A stretch of DNA of 21,282 nucleotides from JBDTMC01 sp039934475 (GTDB lineage: Bacteria; Acidobacteriota; Terriglobia; Bryobacterales; Bryobacteraceae): assembly GCA_039934475.1 (NCBI GenBank), contig JBDTMC010000083.1, positions 1 to 21,282 of the forward strand, in the 5' to 3' direction. Below are positions 1 through 7,035 of this stretch, piece by piece. Below the pieces are notes generated by a model. That model was not told the origin of the DNA. It was given only the letters and a program-made list of their open reading frames with translations, and did not search any database. Position 1 is the stretch's first letter, and the number at the start of each line of letters is the position of its first letter. Position numbers and translations under genes: made by a program.

Positions 1-1
1 G

Positions 2-1183
2 GAATCGTTCCTCCCCATGGCGCGCAACAACGCCAGCCGCCAGTTCGGCCTCCCTGGAGCCTATTTCCCGCACTCTGCCTATCCCGTGCCCAGCACCGTC
101 AATCCCTATCCGGCGCCGCCGTGGGGCTATGAGATCTGCGAAACGCCGTGGACTGTCCAAAGCCTCTGGTGGGAATACAAGTACACCCTGGATCCCGAGT
201 ATCTTCGCCGCGTCTATCCTCTGTTACGTGCCGCCGCGGATTTCCTGGTTGCCTTTGTAACTAAGGGCGACGATGGCAAGTACCACATCGTCCCCACTGT
301 TTCCCCTGAGAACTGGGGCGCGACCGTGGACTTCCGCCTGAACAAAGATTGCATCATCGATCTCGCCCTCACTGAGTTCCTCCTCGATGCCATGCTCGAA
401 GGGTCCAAGGCGTTGGACCTCGACGCAGATCTTCGCCCGAAATGGCACGAAGTCCGCACCAACCTCGCACCCTATCCGGAAGTCACCGGACCCTTCGGCC
501 GTGTCTGGACCGACGTTGCCAATGGTCCCGCGGAGTTCGTCTACAACGTCCCGGTCACCCTCGCCGCTGTCTTCCCTGCCGAGCAGATTGGCCTTGATCG
601 CCGGCCCGCCGATCTGGAATTGGCCCGGCGCACCGCGCGAACCATTCGCTTGGAAGGTGGAAACGATCTGGTGTGGCAGCCACTCGTCCGCGCGCGCCTC
701 GCCATGCTCGACCTCGAATGGTTCAAGCGCGAAGTCCGCTACTGCCTCGGACCATTCGGTGTCGCCAACGATCGCGTTCGTCAAATCGATGGACGCTACA
801 AAGACGACACGCCCTTCGACTTCATGATGCGCATGGGCGTGTGGACTGAGAACCTCTCCCTCCCCGCCGTTCTCAATGAGTGCATGTTGCAAAGCTGCGC
901 CGGAGTCATTCGCCTTTTCCCGAACACGGAAAATCTGGGCCACGCCAGTTTCCGCGATCTCCGTGCCGCAGGCGCGTTCCTCGTCTCCGCCGTCTGGGAT
1001 GGCAAGGCCGTCTCTGCTGTCACCATAAAGAGCGAGAAGGGCGCGCCGGCGCGCCTCGCCAAGCCATGGCCCACGCTGGCCGTGGAATCGGGTGGCAAGG
1101 GCGTCCCATTCAAAGAGCTCGACGGAATCGTCGAATTCGCCACCCAGCCCGGTGCCGTCTACGCCATTCGCCAAGCCACTTAG
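2..1183 (+). CDS. GH95-like glycoside hydrolase, 3' part (5' end outside window)
   Basis: The frame is open from the first complete codon, so the gene starts upstream; the ATG at 17 is internal because coding-like residues precede it. The visible 393 or so residues look like the catalytic (alpha/alpha)6-barrel and C-terminal part of a GH95-type enzyme. Family members are alpha-L-fucosidases or related exo-glycosidases acting on plant or microbial glycans, usually exported. Seen here are an aromatic-rich stretch (ETPWTVQSLWWEYKYT), a helix with YLRRVYPLLRAAADFL, and the SPENWG motif after a beta hairpin. The last 80 residues look like the beta-sandwich tail. The next gene begins 17 bases after the stop on the same strand, so the two may be co-transcribed. 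Substrate cannot be read from the sequence; another (alpha/alpha)6 hydrolase family is the main alternative. Confidence 0.7.
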   Translation, partial: ESFLPMARNNASRQFGLPGAYFPHSAYPVPSTVNPYPAPPWGYEICETPWTVQSLWWEYKYTLDPEYLRRVYPLLRAAADFLVAFVTKGDDGKYHIVPTVSPENWGATVDFRLNKDCIIDLALTEFLLDAMLEGSKALDLDADLRPKWHEVRTNLAPYPEVTGPFGRVWTDVANGPAEFVYNVPVTLAAVFPAEQIGLDRRPADLELARRTARTIRLEGGNDLVWQPLVRARLAMLDLEWFKREVRYCLGPFGVANDRVRQIDGRYKDDTPFDFMMRMGVWTENLSLPAVLNECMLQSCAGVIRLFPNTENLGHASFRDLRAAGAFLVSAVWDGKAVSAVTIKSEKGAPARLAKPWPTLAVESGGKGVPFKELDGIVEFATQPGAVYAIRQAT

Positions 1184-1200
1184 CTAAACTAGGGTCACTC

Positions 1201-3963
1201 ATGACCATGATGACCCGACTGTTCCTGTGGGCTGTCCTGACGGGCGCACTTACCGCCGCGCCGCCATCCGTTCGAGTCCTCACAGCGCCCTCGCCAACGG
1301 CCGCCGCTTCGGTCTCGGTACGTGGAGTCGCATCCTCACAGTCATCCATTGCGCACATCTACTGGCTGGACCAGCGTGGCCACCGTGGCCCTGTCTCGTT
1401 CCAATCCGCCAATGTGACCGAATGGTCGGCGGAACTGCCGCTTGCACCAGGCGTCAACCAGTTTGCCATCGTCGTTGTGGACGCCGAAGGGCAAGCTGCC
1501 ACGGCTCATTTCGTTCAGCCCAATCGAACGCAGCCAGGTCCTCAAGTGAGCGAGTTGCGCCCCGGTACGTGGATGGGTCAGGAGGTCACTTATGCTGTCG
1601 TCGACGGTTGGAACATCGTGGAAGGTGACATCATCGTCGGACGCGCCACGCCCGGTCCATTTGGCCTCACCACCGCCAGCACCGCGCAGCTCTGGCCCCT
1701 CGTAGGCAGCGTGCGCAAGGTTCCCTACACGGTCGCCAGCGGCTCCGCCAACACTACCGCCGCCCTCTCCTACGTCAACACTGCCCTCACCGGCATCCTC
1801 CAGTGGGTGCCGCGAACCACAGAGACAAATTACGTTACCTTCAACCTCGATCCGGGTAACTTCAGCGGCTCCTGCCAGTCTTCAGTGGGTATGGTCGGCG
1901 GCCAACAGTTCATTCAAGGATCGGTCAACTGTGGCGTCGACACCATGGCCCATGAGATGGGCCACGCCATCGGCCTGCTGCACGAGCAGCAGCGCGCCGA
2001 TCGCAACACCTGGGTCACCATTAACACCGCCAACGCCGACAAGCCCTTCCTCGCCGGTAACATCGATACCGCTACTCTCAATGCTCAGGCGGTTGGCCTC
2101 TACGATCATGCCTCGCTCATGCACTACGGCGCTTTCAATTTCACGAAGAATGGCCTTGCCGTGATCGAATCGAAGCCCGCTGGCATCCCATTGAGCAACT
2201 CCACCGGCTACACCCCCGGTGACATCGATCAGATCCGGCGACTCTATGGAGCCACGCCTTCCACCGTAACCATCACCACCAACCCGCCCGGCCTCAAAAT
2301 CACCGTTGACGGAGTCGCCTACACCGCGCCGAAAACTTTCAGTTGGGCCCTCAACTCCACCCATCAACTCAACCTCCCCGCTGACCCTCAGCAGACCACG
2401 CCCGCCGATGGCTCCAAGTACCAATTCGCCAAGTGGAACGACGGCGGCGCTCGCGCCCATGCCATCGCCATCGGCGGCGGCACCGGCTCCCTCGTGTCCC
2501 CCGCCGCTAAACCCGCATACACCGTCTACCAGGCAAACTTCGTCCGCCTGCATCCCTTCACCATCTCCGCCTCACCGGCCGCCTCAGGCGCTGTTACGGT
2601 GAGCCCCGCGCCCCAGAACATCTATGGCGGAACCTATTTCGTTGACCGTCAGCAGGTCACAGCCACCGCCACGCCGAATGGCGGCCAGAATTTCTACGGC
2701 TGGTTCGGCCTCCCCTATCCACAGGGCGGGACTCCCTACCCGTTCGCGGTGCAATCCCCGCTCACCGCCAGCGGCAACTTCACCACGTTTCCGGTCACCG
2801 TCGTCGGCCAATCCATCACCGGCCCCAACACCCATAACCCCGGGCTCTACGCGTTCGTGGACAATGGATTCACCTACCTCCCGCAAGGTTATTCGCAGGA
2901 TTACTCAGGACCATCCTGGGCCGCCGGAACCACTCACTCCGTGCAGGTGGACAATCCTGAAGTGCCCATCACCTACAACGCCACGTATTCGTTCAACAGC
3001 TGGAGCGACAGTGGCGCCGCCACACATTCCATCACTGCCTCTTCCAGTGGCGTGAAACCGGTGACAGCCAGCTTCACGCCCGTTTACCGAAGCTACGCCT
3101 ACGCCCAACAATTCTGCGCCGACGTGCAGTATTCCATTAGCTGTCCGAACAACGATTGCTCGTTCCCAGATGGAACGCTGCTCAGCATGACCGCCACGCC
3201 CACCTCCGGCTCCGGCATGGTCTTTGCCGGTTGGACGGGCGACCTCTCTGGTCTCACCAACCCTCAATCGACAACCATCCACGATCAGTTTCTCCCCGTT
3301 GCCAACTTCAACATCGTCCCCACCATCCTGAAGTTGGCCACGGTCAGCCCTGCGTCACCCGTCACCTCGCCCAACGCCCTTGCTCTCACCCTCACTGGAA
3401 CCGGCTTCGTCAACGGCAGTTTCTATACATATTGGAATGGCGCCTACCGGCCCAGCACGGTGATCAGTTCCACGCAGGCCACCATGCAATTGAGTGCCGG
3501 CGATCTCTCCGCCACCGGAGGCCAGCAGGTGGATATCGGCAACTACACCGCCTCTTGCGGCGCGGTCGCCTCGACAACCGTCATCGTCAAGAAGAGTCCG
3601 GGTACGCCCCGCCTCGGCATCACGAAATCTCACGCCGGAAATTTCACCCGCGGCGGCGCTGGAGTCTACACGCTTACAGTGAAGAACGCCGCCACCGCTA
3701 CCGGACCCACATCCGGCACGGTCACCGTTACCGACACCATTCCCACCGGCCTCGCACTCGTCTCGATGTCCGGAACCGGTTGGATCTGCACCGCCAACAC
3801 CTGCACGCGCACCACCGCCCTCGCTGTCAATCAGAGCTACCCGGCCATCACAGTGAACGTAACGGTGTCGGCAGCGGCGCCCGCCAGCGTAACGAATACG
3901 GCCTCTGTCTCCGGCGGCAACTCGCCCGCCGCTTCAGCCAGTGATCCCACCACGATTCAGTAG
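1201..3963 (+). CDS. Secreted astacin-family (M12A) zinc metalloprotease with C-terminal repeat, IPT/TIG-like and DUF11 domains
   Basis: A 920-residue exported protein. A signal peptide covers about residues 1-20 (MTMMTRLFLWAVLTGALTAA). The catalytic domain runs from about residue 115 to 350. It carries the astacin zinc site HEMGHAIGLLHEQQRADR starting at H251 (HExxHxxGxxH at 251-261) and the Met-turn SLMHYG at 305-310. After it come several divergent bacterial (InlB B-like) repeats with the typical F-x-x-W-x-D/G-G motif (for example FAKWNDGGA, FNSWSDSGA, FAGWTGDLSG). An IPT/TIG-like beta domain follows at about 710-790, then a DUF11 domain at about 804-905 (TVTDTIPTGL). The protein probably cleaves proteins outside the cell, with the tail used for binding or spacing. 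The frame is open upstream to about base 880, but the ATG at 1201 starts exactly at the signal peptide. ATG codons at 1207 and 1210 are possible alternatives. Confidence 0.88.
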   Translation: MTMMTRLFLWAVLTGALTAAPPSVRVLTAPSPTAAASVSVRGVASSQSSIAHIYWLDQRGHRGPVSFQSANVTEWSAELPLAPGVNQFAIVVVDAEGQAATAHFVQPNRTQPGPQVSELRPGTWMGQEVTYAVVDGWNIVEGDIIVGRATPGPFGLTTASTAQLWPLVGSVRKVPYTVASGSANTTAALSYVNTALTGILQWVPRTTETNYVTFNLDPGNFSGSCQSSVGMVGGQQFIQGSVNCGVDTMAHEMGHAIGLLHEQQRADRNTWVTINTANADKPFLAGNIDTATLNAQAVGLYDHASLMHYGAFNFTKNGLAVIESKPAGIPLSNSTGYTPGDIDQIRRLYGATPSTVTITTNPPGLKITVDGVAYTAPKTFSWALNSTHQLNLPADPQQTTPADGSKYQFAKWNDGGARAHAIAIGGGTGSLVSPAAKPAYTVYQANFVRLHPFTISASPAASGAVTVSPAPQNIYGGTYFVDRQQVTATATPNGGQNFYGWFGLPYPQGGTPYPFAVQSPLTASGNFTTFPVTVVGQSITGPNTHNPGLYAFVDNGFTYLPQGYSQDYSGPSWAAGTTHSVQVDNPEVPITYNATYSFNSWSDSGAATHSITASSSGVKPVTASFTPVYRSYAYAQQFCADVQYSISCPNNDCSFPDGTLLSMTATPTSGSGMVFAGWTGDLSGLTNPQSTTIHDQFLPVANFNIVPTILKLATVSPASPVTSPNALALTLTGTGFVNGSFYTYWNGAYRPSTVISSTQATMQLSAGDLSATGGQQVDIGNYTASCGAVASTTVIVKKSPGTPRLGITKSHAGNFTRGGAGVYTLTVKNAATATGPTSGTVTVTDTIPTGLALVSMSGTGWICTANTCTRTTALAVNQSYPAITVNVTVSAAAPASVTNTASVSGGNSPAASASDPTTIQ

Positions 3964-4058
3964 CTACGCGCGGTCCACTCGGCGCTCTACCTCGTGCCTG
4001 TCCGCCAGGTCGGCGTTCACCATCATCCCCTCAGCATCGAATGCCCGCTGATGTTCGG

Positions 4059-4229
4059 TCAGTCCGAATCCGGATAGCGCCGATAGGTGTGAAAGTGAAA
4101 AAGTGTATGCCCGAACGGCTTGCGGGCGCTGATAACCCTCTCTTCCTGGCGGATCTCGCTAACTTCTGCAGCCCGGCCGCGCAGGACATCGAGTTCGAGC
4201 GGAGGATCTCTCGGCGGTGCGAGCTCCAC
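4059..4229 (-). CDS. Possible small ORF or C-terminal extension downstream of the TIR-like gene
   Basis: After the TAG stop of the TIR-like gene the same frame stays open. A GTG four sense codons further on could start a 56-residue product that ends at a TGA at 4059-4061. The reading is protein-like: an acidic, leucine-rich start (PPLELDVLRGRAAEVSEI), then a charged helix, then an aromatic and basic tail (FGHTLFHFHTYRRYPDSD). No convincing Shine-Dalgarno sequence was found before the GTG. It may be a separate small protein, the decayed C-terminus of an originally longer TIR-like protein, or chance. No family was recognised. Confidence 0.3.
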   Translation of the reverse strand: MELAPPRDPPLELDVLRGRAAEVSEIRQEERVISARKPFGHTLFHFHTYRRYPDSD

Positions 4230-4241
4230 ACGCCCTTCTGA

Positions 4242-4889
4242 CTATCGAAGTCCCTTGACGACATCGAGAGCGGCAAGGACCACGTCCGCCCATGGCGGCC
4301 ACTGTCCCCAGATCTTTCGTAACGACCGCATAGCGCGCTTGAACTCGGGCAGTCCTTTGAGAACTTGTTGAGGCGTCAGCGTGCCGACAGCATCGACCCT
4401 CGTTGCCAACCACGTCATGATGGCCAGTACTAAGCCGCGTTGACTGCTGTCGTGGGTCACAGGATCAAAGCCGGCTAGGTCTGAGATGTACCGACCGTAT
4501 TCGTGCCCAGCAGGGATCAGCACCAACCAGTCGTGCTTACTAGCTGCGCCTTTGCACAGGTACCGCCGTGCCATCGCGATACCAAGCTCCAGCGGCATGT
4601 TGAAACGTGCCAGATTCGCGTCCCCTTCACCCTTGCATCGAGAAAGGTCATGGATCGAATATTTTGACTCAAAAATCGCTCTAGTGATCCGAGCCATGCG
4701 GGGCTCAGCAATTGTTCCACTCTCCATCGCGCTTCTCGGTGTGAAGCCACTGCATACGATAGACAGCACCGCGGAATCAAATAGAGCTTGGTATTCGAGA
4801 TCGTAGGGACAGTTGAGAAAAACGGAAGTGCTGGGATTGAGGCGCAACGTCCCAACGCCGAAGTGCTCCCGTCTTCGTTTCGGGGCCAT
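4242..4889 (-). CDS. TIR-like / nucleoside 2-deoxyribosyltransferase-like protein
   Basis: A 215-residue soluble protein with no signal peptide. The first beta strand reads SVFLNCPYD (22-30), a flavodoxin-like start seen in TIR and SLOG/NDT-type nucleotide-processing proteins. IHDLSR follows at 79-84. ARFNMPLELGIA at 94-105 resembles the catalytic-glutamate motif of nucleoside 2-deoxyribosyltransferases (E101 the candidate nucleophile). A hydrophobic strand WLVLIP (121-126) comes next, then a helical C-terminal third. Such folds hydrolyse or transfer nucleotide glycosidic bonds, for example NAD+ cleavage in immune TIR proteins; that role here is inferred. Its start lies four bases after the stop of the canonical TIR gene, so the two are almost surely co-transcribed. 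By eye the cassette is less GC-rich than its neighbours, which would fit acquisition by transfer. Confidence 0.65.
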   Translation of the reverse strand: MAPKRRREHFGVGTLRLNPSTSVFLNCPYDLEYQALFDSAVLSIVCSGFTPRSAMESGTIAEPRMARITRAIFESKYSIHDLSRCKGEGDANLARFNMPLELGIAMARRYLCKGAASKHDWLVLIPAGHEYGRYISDLAGFDPVTHDSSQRGLVLAIMTWLATRVDAVGTLTPQQVLKGLPEFKRAMRSLRKIWGQWPPWADVVLAALDVVKGLR

Positions 4890-4893
4890 CCTC

Positions 4894-5430
4894 CTATTGT
4901 TCCCGACTCGACTTCAACTGCTTAGCTACGCTCTCGATCTCCTGAAGGCGATTGCGGAACTCTCTGCTTCGCTTGACGCCCTGTTTTGTGGAAACGCCAC
5001 GTCCCCTTGAGCCGGTTCGAAAAATAGCGTTATATATCCTGTCAAGCCATGACGACTCAGCCTCGTTCGGCTGCATTCTAACGAATGTCCAGTCCTTCAG
5101 GAATGGAGGCGGCGGGGCATCGTCCACAAGGACAGGTAAAATCCGCTTGCTCGTGTCAGTCCATGTACGCTGAAGCGCACCCTGCCATTCTCGGTCTTGC
5201 CATTCTCCGATCGCGTTCTTTGGACCGACGACGAGAATGAAATACTGAGCGTCGTCCAACGCCTGTTCGATCTCTTCAAACCACCGTTGGCCCGGTCGAA
5301 TGCTCTTGAAATCCGCCCATGTCGAAACTCCTTTTGTTTCCAAGGCATTGGAGAGCTTTTCGGCCCAGCGCTTGGCATCCGTTGAATACGAAATGAAAAC
5401 GCTAGAGGGTGCTTTGCTCACGCCCTTCAT
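4894..5430 (-). CDS. TIR-domain protein
   Basis: A 178-residue protein consisting of one TIR domain (about 8-137) and a basic, helical tail (140-178). Box 1 is VFISYSTDAK (11-20). The alpha-A/beta-B stretch ALETKGVSTWAD and the BB-loop-like SIRPGQRW (43-50) follow. FILVVGPKN is the next strand, and then WQDREW places E81 where TIR NADases carry their catalytic glutamate (pattern W-x-x-x-E). Family knowledge: prokaryotic TIRs cleave NAD+ or make cyclic ADP-ribose signals in abortive anti-phage defence. The sequence therefore supports a catalytically competent TIR but not the exact product. It is the first gene of a two-gene operon with the TIR-like protein. No ThsA-type (SIR2/SLOG) Thoeris partner is present in the window. 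The ATG at 5430 is the natural start; no strong Shine-Dalgarno sequence was seen. Confidence 0.88.
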   Translation of the reverse strand: MKGVSKAPSSVFISYSTDAKRWAEKLSNALETKGVSTWADFKSIRPGQRWFEEIEQALDDAQYFILVVGPKNAIGEWQDREWQGALQRTWTDTSKRILPVLVDDAPPPPFLKDWTFVRMQPNEAESSWLDRIYNAIFRTGSRGRGVSTKQGVKRSREFRNRLQEIESVAKQLKSSREQ

Positions 5431-5831
5431 GGTACAGGATTCAAAACTTGATCGCTCATTCGCTCAGGAGCGAGATGAAATTGACTTGGGTGCACAGGCC
5501 GGCAACAGAAGCAACACACCCAGGCAGTGGTTCAGAGCCGCACCGCTCCGGACATCTGAGCTGAGAACTTTTCACTTCTGGCCGCCTCGAGGAAGAGCAT
5601 GAATCGACCCTGCCCGAACTCGACCAGACCAAAAACTGCCGTGCCTAGCATCTGTACGAATTCATAGAATGGTATTGTTCGGAACCGCGTCTGGCATTGA
5701 ACCGCGCCGCCGTACTGCGATATCCACTGCTGTTTGGCCCGGCGCGCGACATTCTCGGGCGACCCGCGAAAATCATCTATCCGAATCCAACATTCAAATC
5801 GAATAAAATAGGGACCGGAGAAACCACTCGG
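5431..5831. other. Divergent intergenic region with a possible decayed reading frame
   Basis: About 400 bases lie between the divergent TIR and ThuA genes. Next to the TIR start is a perfect inverted repeat, TCGCTC-AG-GAGCGA (5460-5473), partly overlapping a short direct repeat of CGCTCA; it could be an operator. On the minus strand a frame without a start codon is open from roughly 5830 down to a TGA at 5532-5534. It reads like protein, for example ENVARRAKQQWISQYGGAV and then EFVQMLGTAVFGLVEFGQG. Its only ATG (5651) would give just 39 residues. This looks like a gene remnant rather than a working gene. Close to the ThuA gene, TAAAAT at 5804-5809 is a weak -10 candidate. No RNA gene was seen. 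Confidence 0.35.
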
Positions 5832-6713
5832 ATGATCCGTAAAGCAATCCTATCTGCGACAGTGTTCGCGGCCCTCCTATCGGCCGCCCCTAAGAAAGCC
5901 CTCATCATCGACGGCCGCAGTAATCACGATTGGAAGGCCACCACGCCTGTCCTTAAGAGCATTCTCGAAGAGACGAAGCTGTTTACCGTGGAGGTGCTCA
6001 CCGCCCCGGCCGACAATGAAGGTCTCAAATCCTTCCATCCCAAGTTCACCGACTACGCCGTCGTCGTTCTCAACTACAACGACTTCGGTCCGAAGAACGC
6101 TGGTATGTGGCCCGACGAAACCCAGGCCGACTTTCTCAGCTATCTGAAAAACGGCGGCGGCGTAGTCAGCTATCACTCCGCTGACAACGGCTTCCCCCAA
6201 TGGAAGGAGTTCCAGCGCGTGATCGGAGTCGGCGGTTGGAGCGCTCGCAACACCTCTAAGGACGGCCCGATGGTCCGCTGGCGCGACGGCAAAATGGCCA
6301 AGGATACCGCGCCCACCGATTGCGGCCACCACGGCCCCCGGCACGCCTTCCTCGTTGAGACACGTGATCCCAACCACCCCATCACCAAGGGCCTGCCCGC
6401 CAAGTGGATGCACAATACCGACGAGCTTTACGATGCGATGTGCGGACCCGCCGAAGACCTCGCTGTGCTCGCTACCGCTTTCTCTGACCCGAAAGTGAAG
6501 GGCACCAGCGAAAACGAACCCATGCTGATGACCATCCAATATGGCAAGGGGCGCGTCTTCCACACCACGTTGGGCCACGATCCCGAAGCCATGAAGTGCG
6601 TCGGCTTCATCGTCACTCTCCAGCGCGGAACCGAATGGGCCGCCACCGGCAAAGTGAAGCAGAAGGTGCCGGCGGATTTCCCGACGGCGGACAAACCCAG
6701 CCTGCGCCAGTAG
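5832..6713 (+). CDS. Exported ThuA-like domain protein
   Basis: A 293-residue protein starting with a short signal peptide (MIRKAILSATVFAALLSAA, cleavage near residue 19). The mature protein is a single ThuA-like (class I glutamine amidotransferase-like fold, trehalose-utilisation family) domain. The strand KALIIDGRSNHDW opens it. VVVLNYNDFG and GGGVVSYHSADNGF at the nucleophile-elbow position follow, then RHAFLVETRDPNHPITKGLP, the W-M-H-N-T-D-E-L-Y segment and YGKGRVFHTTLGHDP. These are standard ThuA landmarks. At the elbow the usual GAT cysteine is not present; the residue is in a YHSA context, as in most ThuA proteins. Family members often take part in sugar-derivative metabolism; the exact role is unknown. 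The ATG at 5832 has GGAG 11 bases upstream. The gene converges tightly on the DUF1844 gene, 7 bases away. Confidence 0.85.
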   Translation: MIRKAILSATVFAALLSAAPKKALIIDGRSNHDWKATTPVLKSILEETKLFTVEVLTAPADNEGLKSFHPKFTDYAVVVLNYNDFGPKNAGMWPDETQADFLSYLKNGGGVVSYHSADNGFPQWKEFQRVIGVGGWSARNTSKDGPMVRWRDGKMAKDTAPTDCGHHGPRHAFLVETRDPNHPITKGLPAKWMHNTDELYDAMCGPAEDLAVLATAFSDPKVKGTSENEPMLMTIQYGKGRVFHTTLGHDPEAMKCVGFIVTLQRGTEWAATGKVKQKVPADFPTADKPSLRQ

Positions 6714-6720
6714 CGCTCTC

Positions 6721-7035
6721 TTAGGGCGTGGGCGATGTAGGCTTTCGCGCTTCCTCAAACGCGTGCATATATCGGAATCGAAGATCAGTGAGGGAATTCT
6801 CAACCAGCCTCTTCTCTTCAATGCTGAGGTTCCCTCGCGTCTTCTCTTCAATCATCCCAAGCAGGTCGATGAGATGGCGCACCCTCTTCAAATCGGGCTC
6901 CGGGGCTCCCTCTTGCTTGCCATAGAACCCTAACTCTATCTCCGCCTGCATCTTCAGGGAAAACACCAAAGATTCCAACGTCGCCGGTGGAAGCGGCATC
7001 TCTTGCGTATCGGTTTCGCTCATCGATGTACTCAC
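6721..7035 (-). CDS. DUF1844 family protein
   Basis: A small cytoplasmic protein of 104 residues (or 100 if the ATG at 7023 is used). The core matches DUF1844: LESLVFSLKMQAEIELGF, then PEPDLKRVRHLIDLLGMIEE, then KTRGNLSIEEKRLVENSL and a final helix ending in RYMHAF. The family is all-helical, common in Acidobacteriota and related phyla, and has no established function. The GTG at 7035 overlaps the TGA of the upstream DUF1552 gene (GTGA on the minus strand), which points to translational coupling, although the ATG at 7023 is an equally possible start. It is the last gene of the DUF1592-DUF1552 operon, although it lacks an export signal and so probably acts in the cytoplasm. Confidence 0.85.
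   Translation of the reverse strand: MSTSMSETDTQEMPLPPATLESLVFSLKMQAEIELGFYGKQEGAPEPDLKRVRHLIDLLGMIEEKTRGNLSIEEKRLVENSLTDLRFRYMHAFEEARKPTSPTP

Noticed and set aside
224..1174. Long minus-strand frame opposite the GH95-like gene
   Set aside because: Shadow of the GC-rich gene on the plus strand; low-complexity composition and no family motifs.
880..1200. Upstream extension of the protease frame
   Set aside because: It overlaps the GH95-like gene and the signal peptide begins exactly at the ATG at 1201.
4242..5430. Thoeris system
   Set aside because: A TIR protein is present but no ThsA (SIR2/SLOG) gene is; the partner is a different type of protein.
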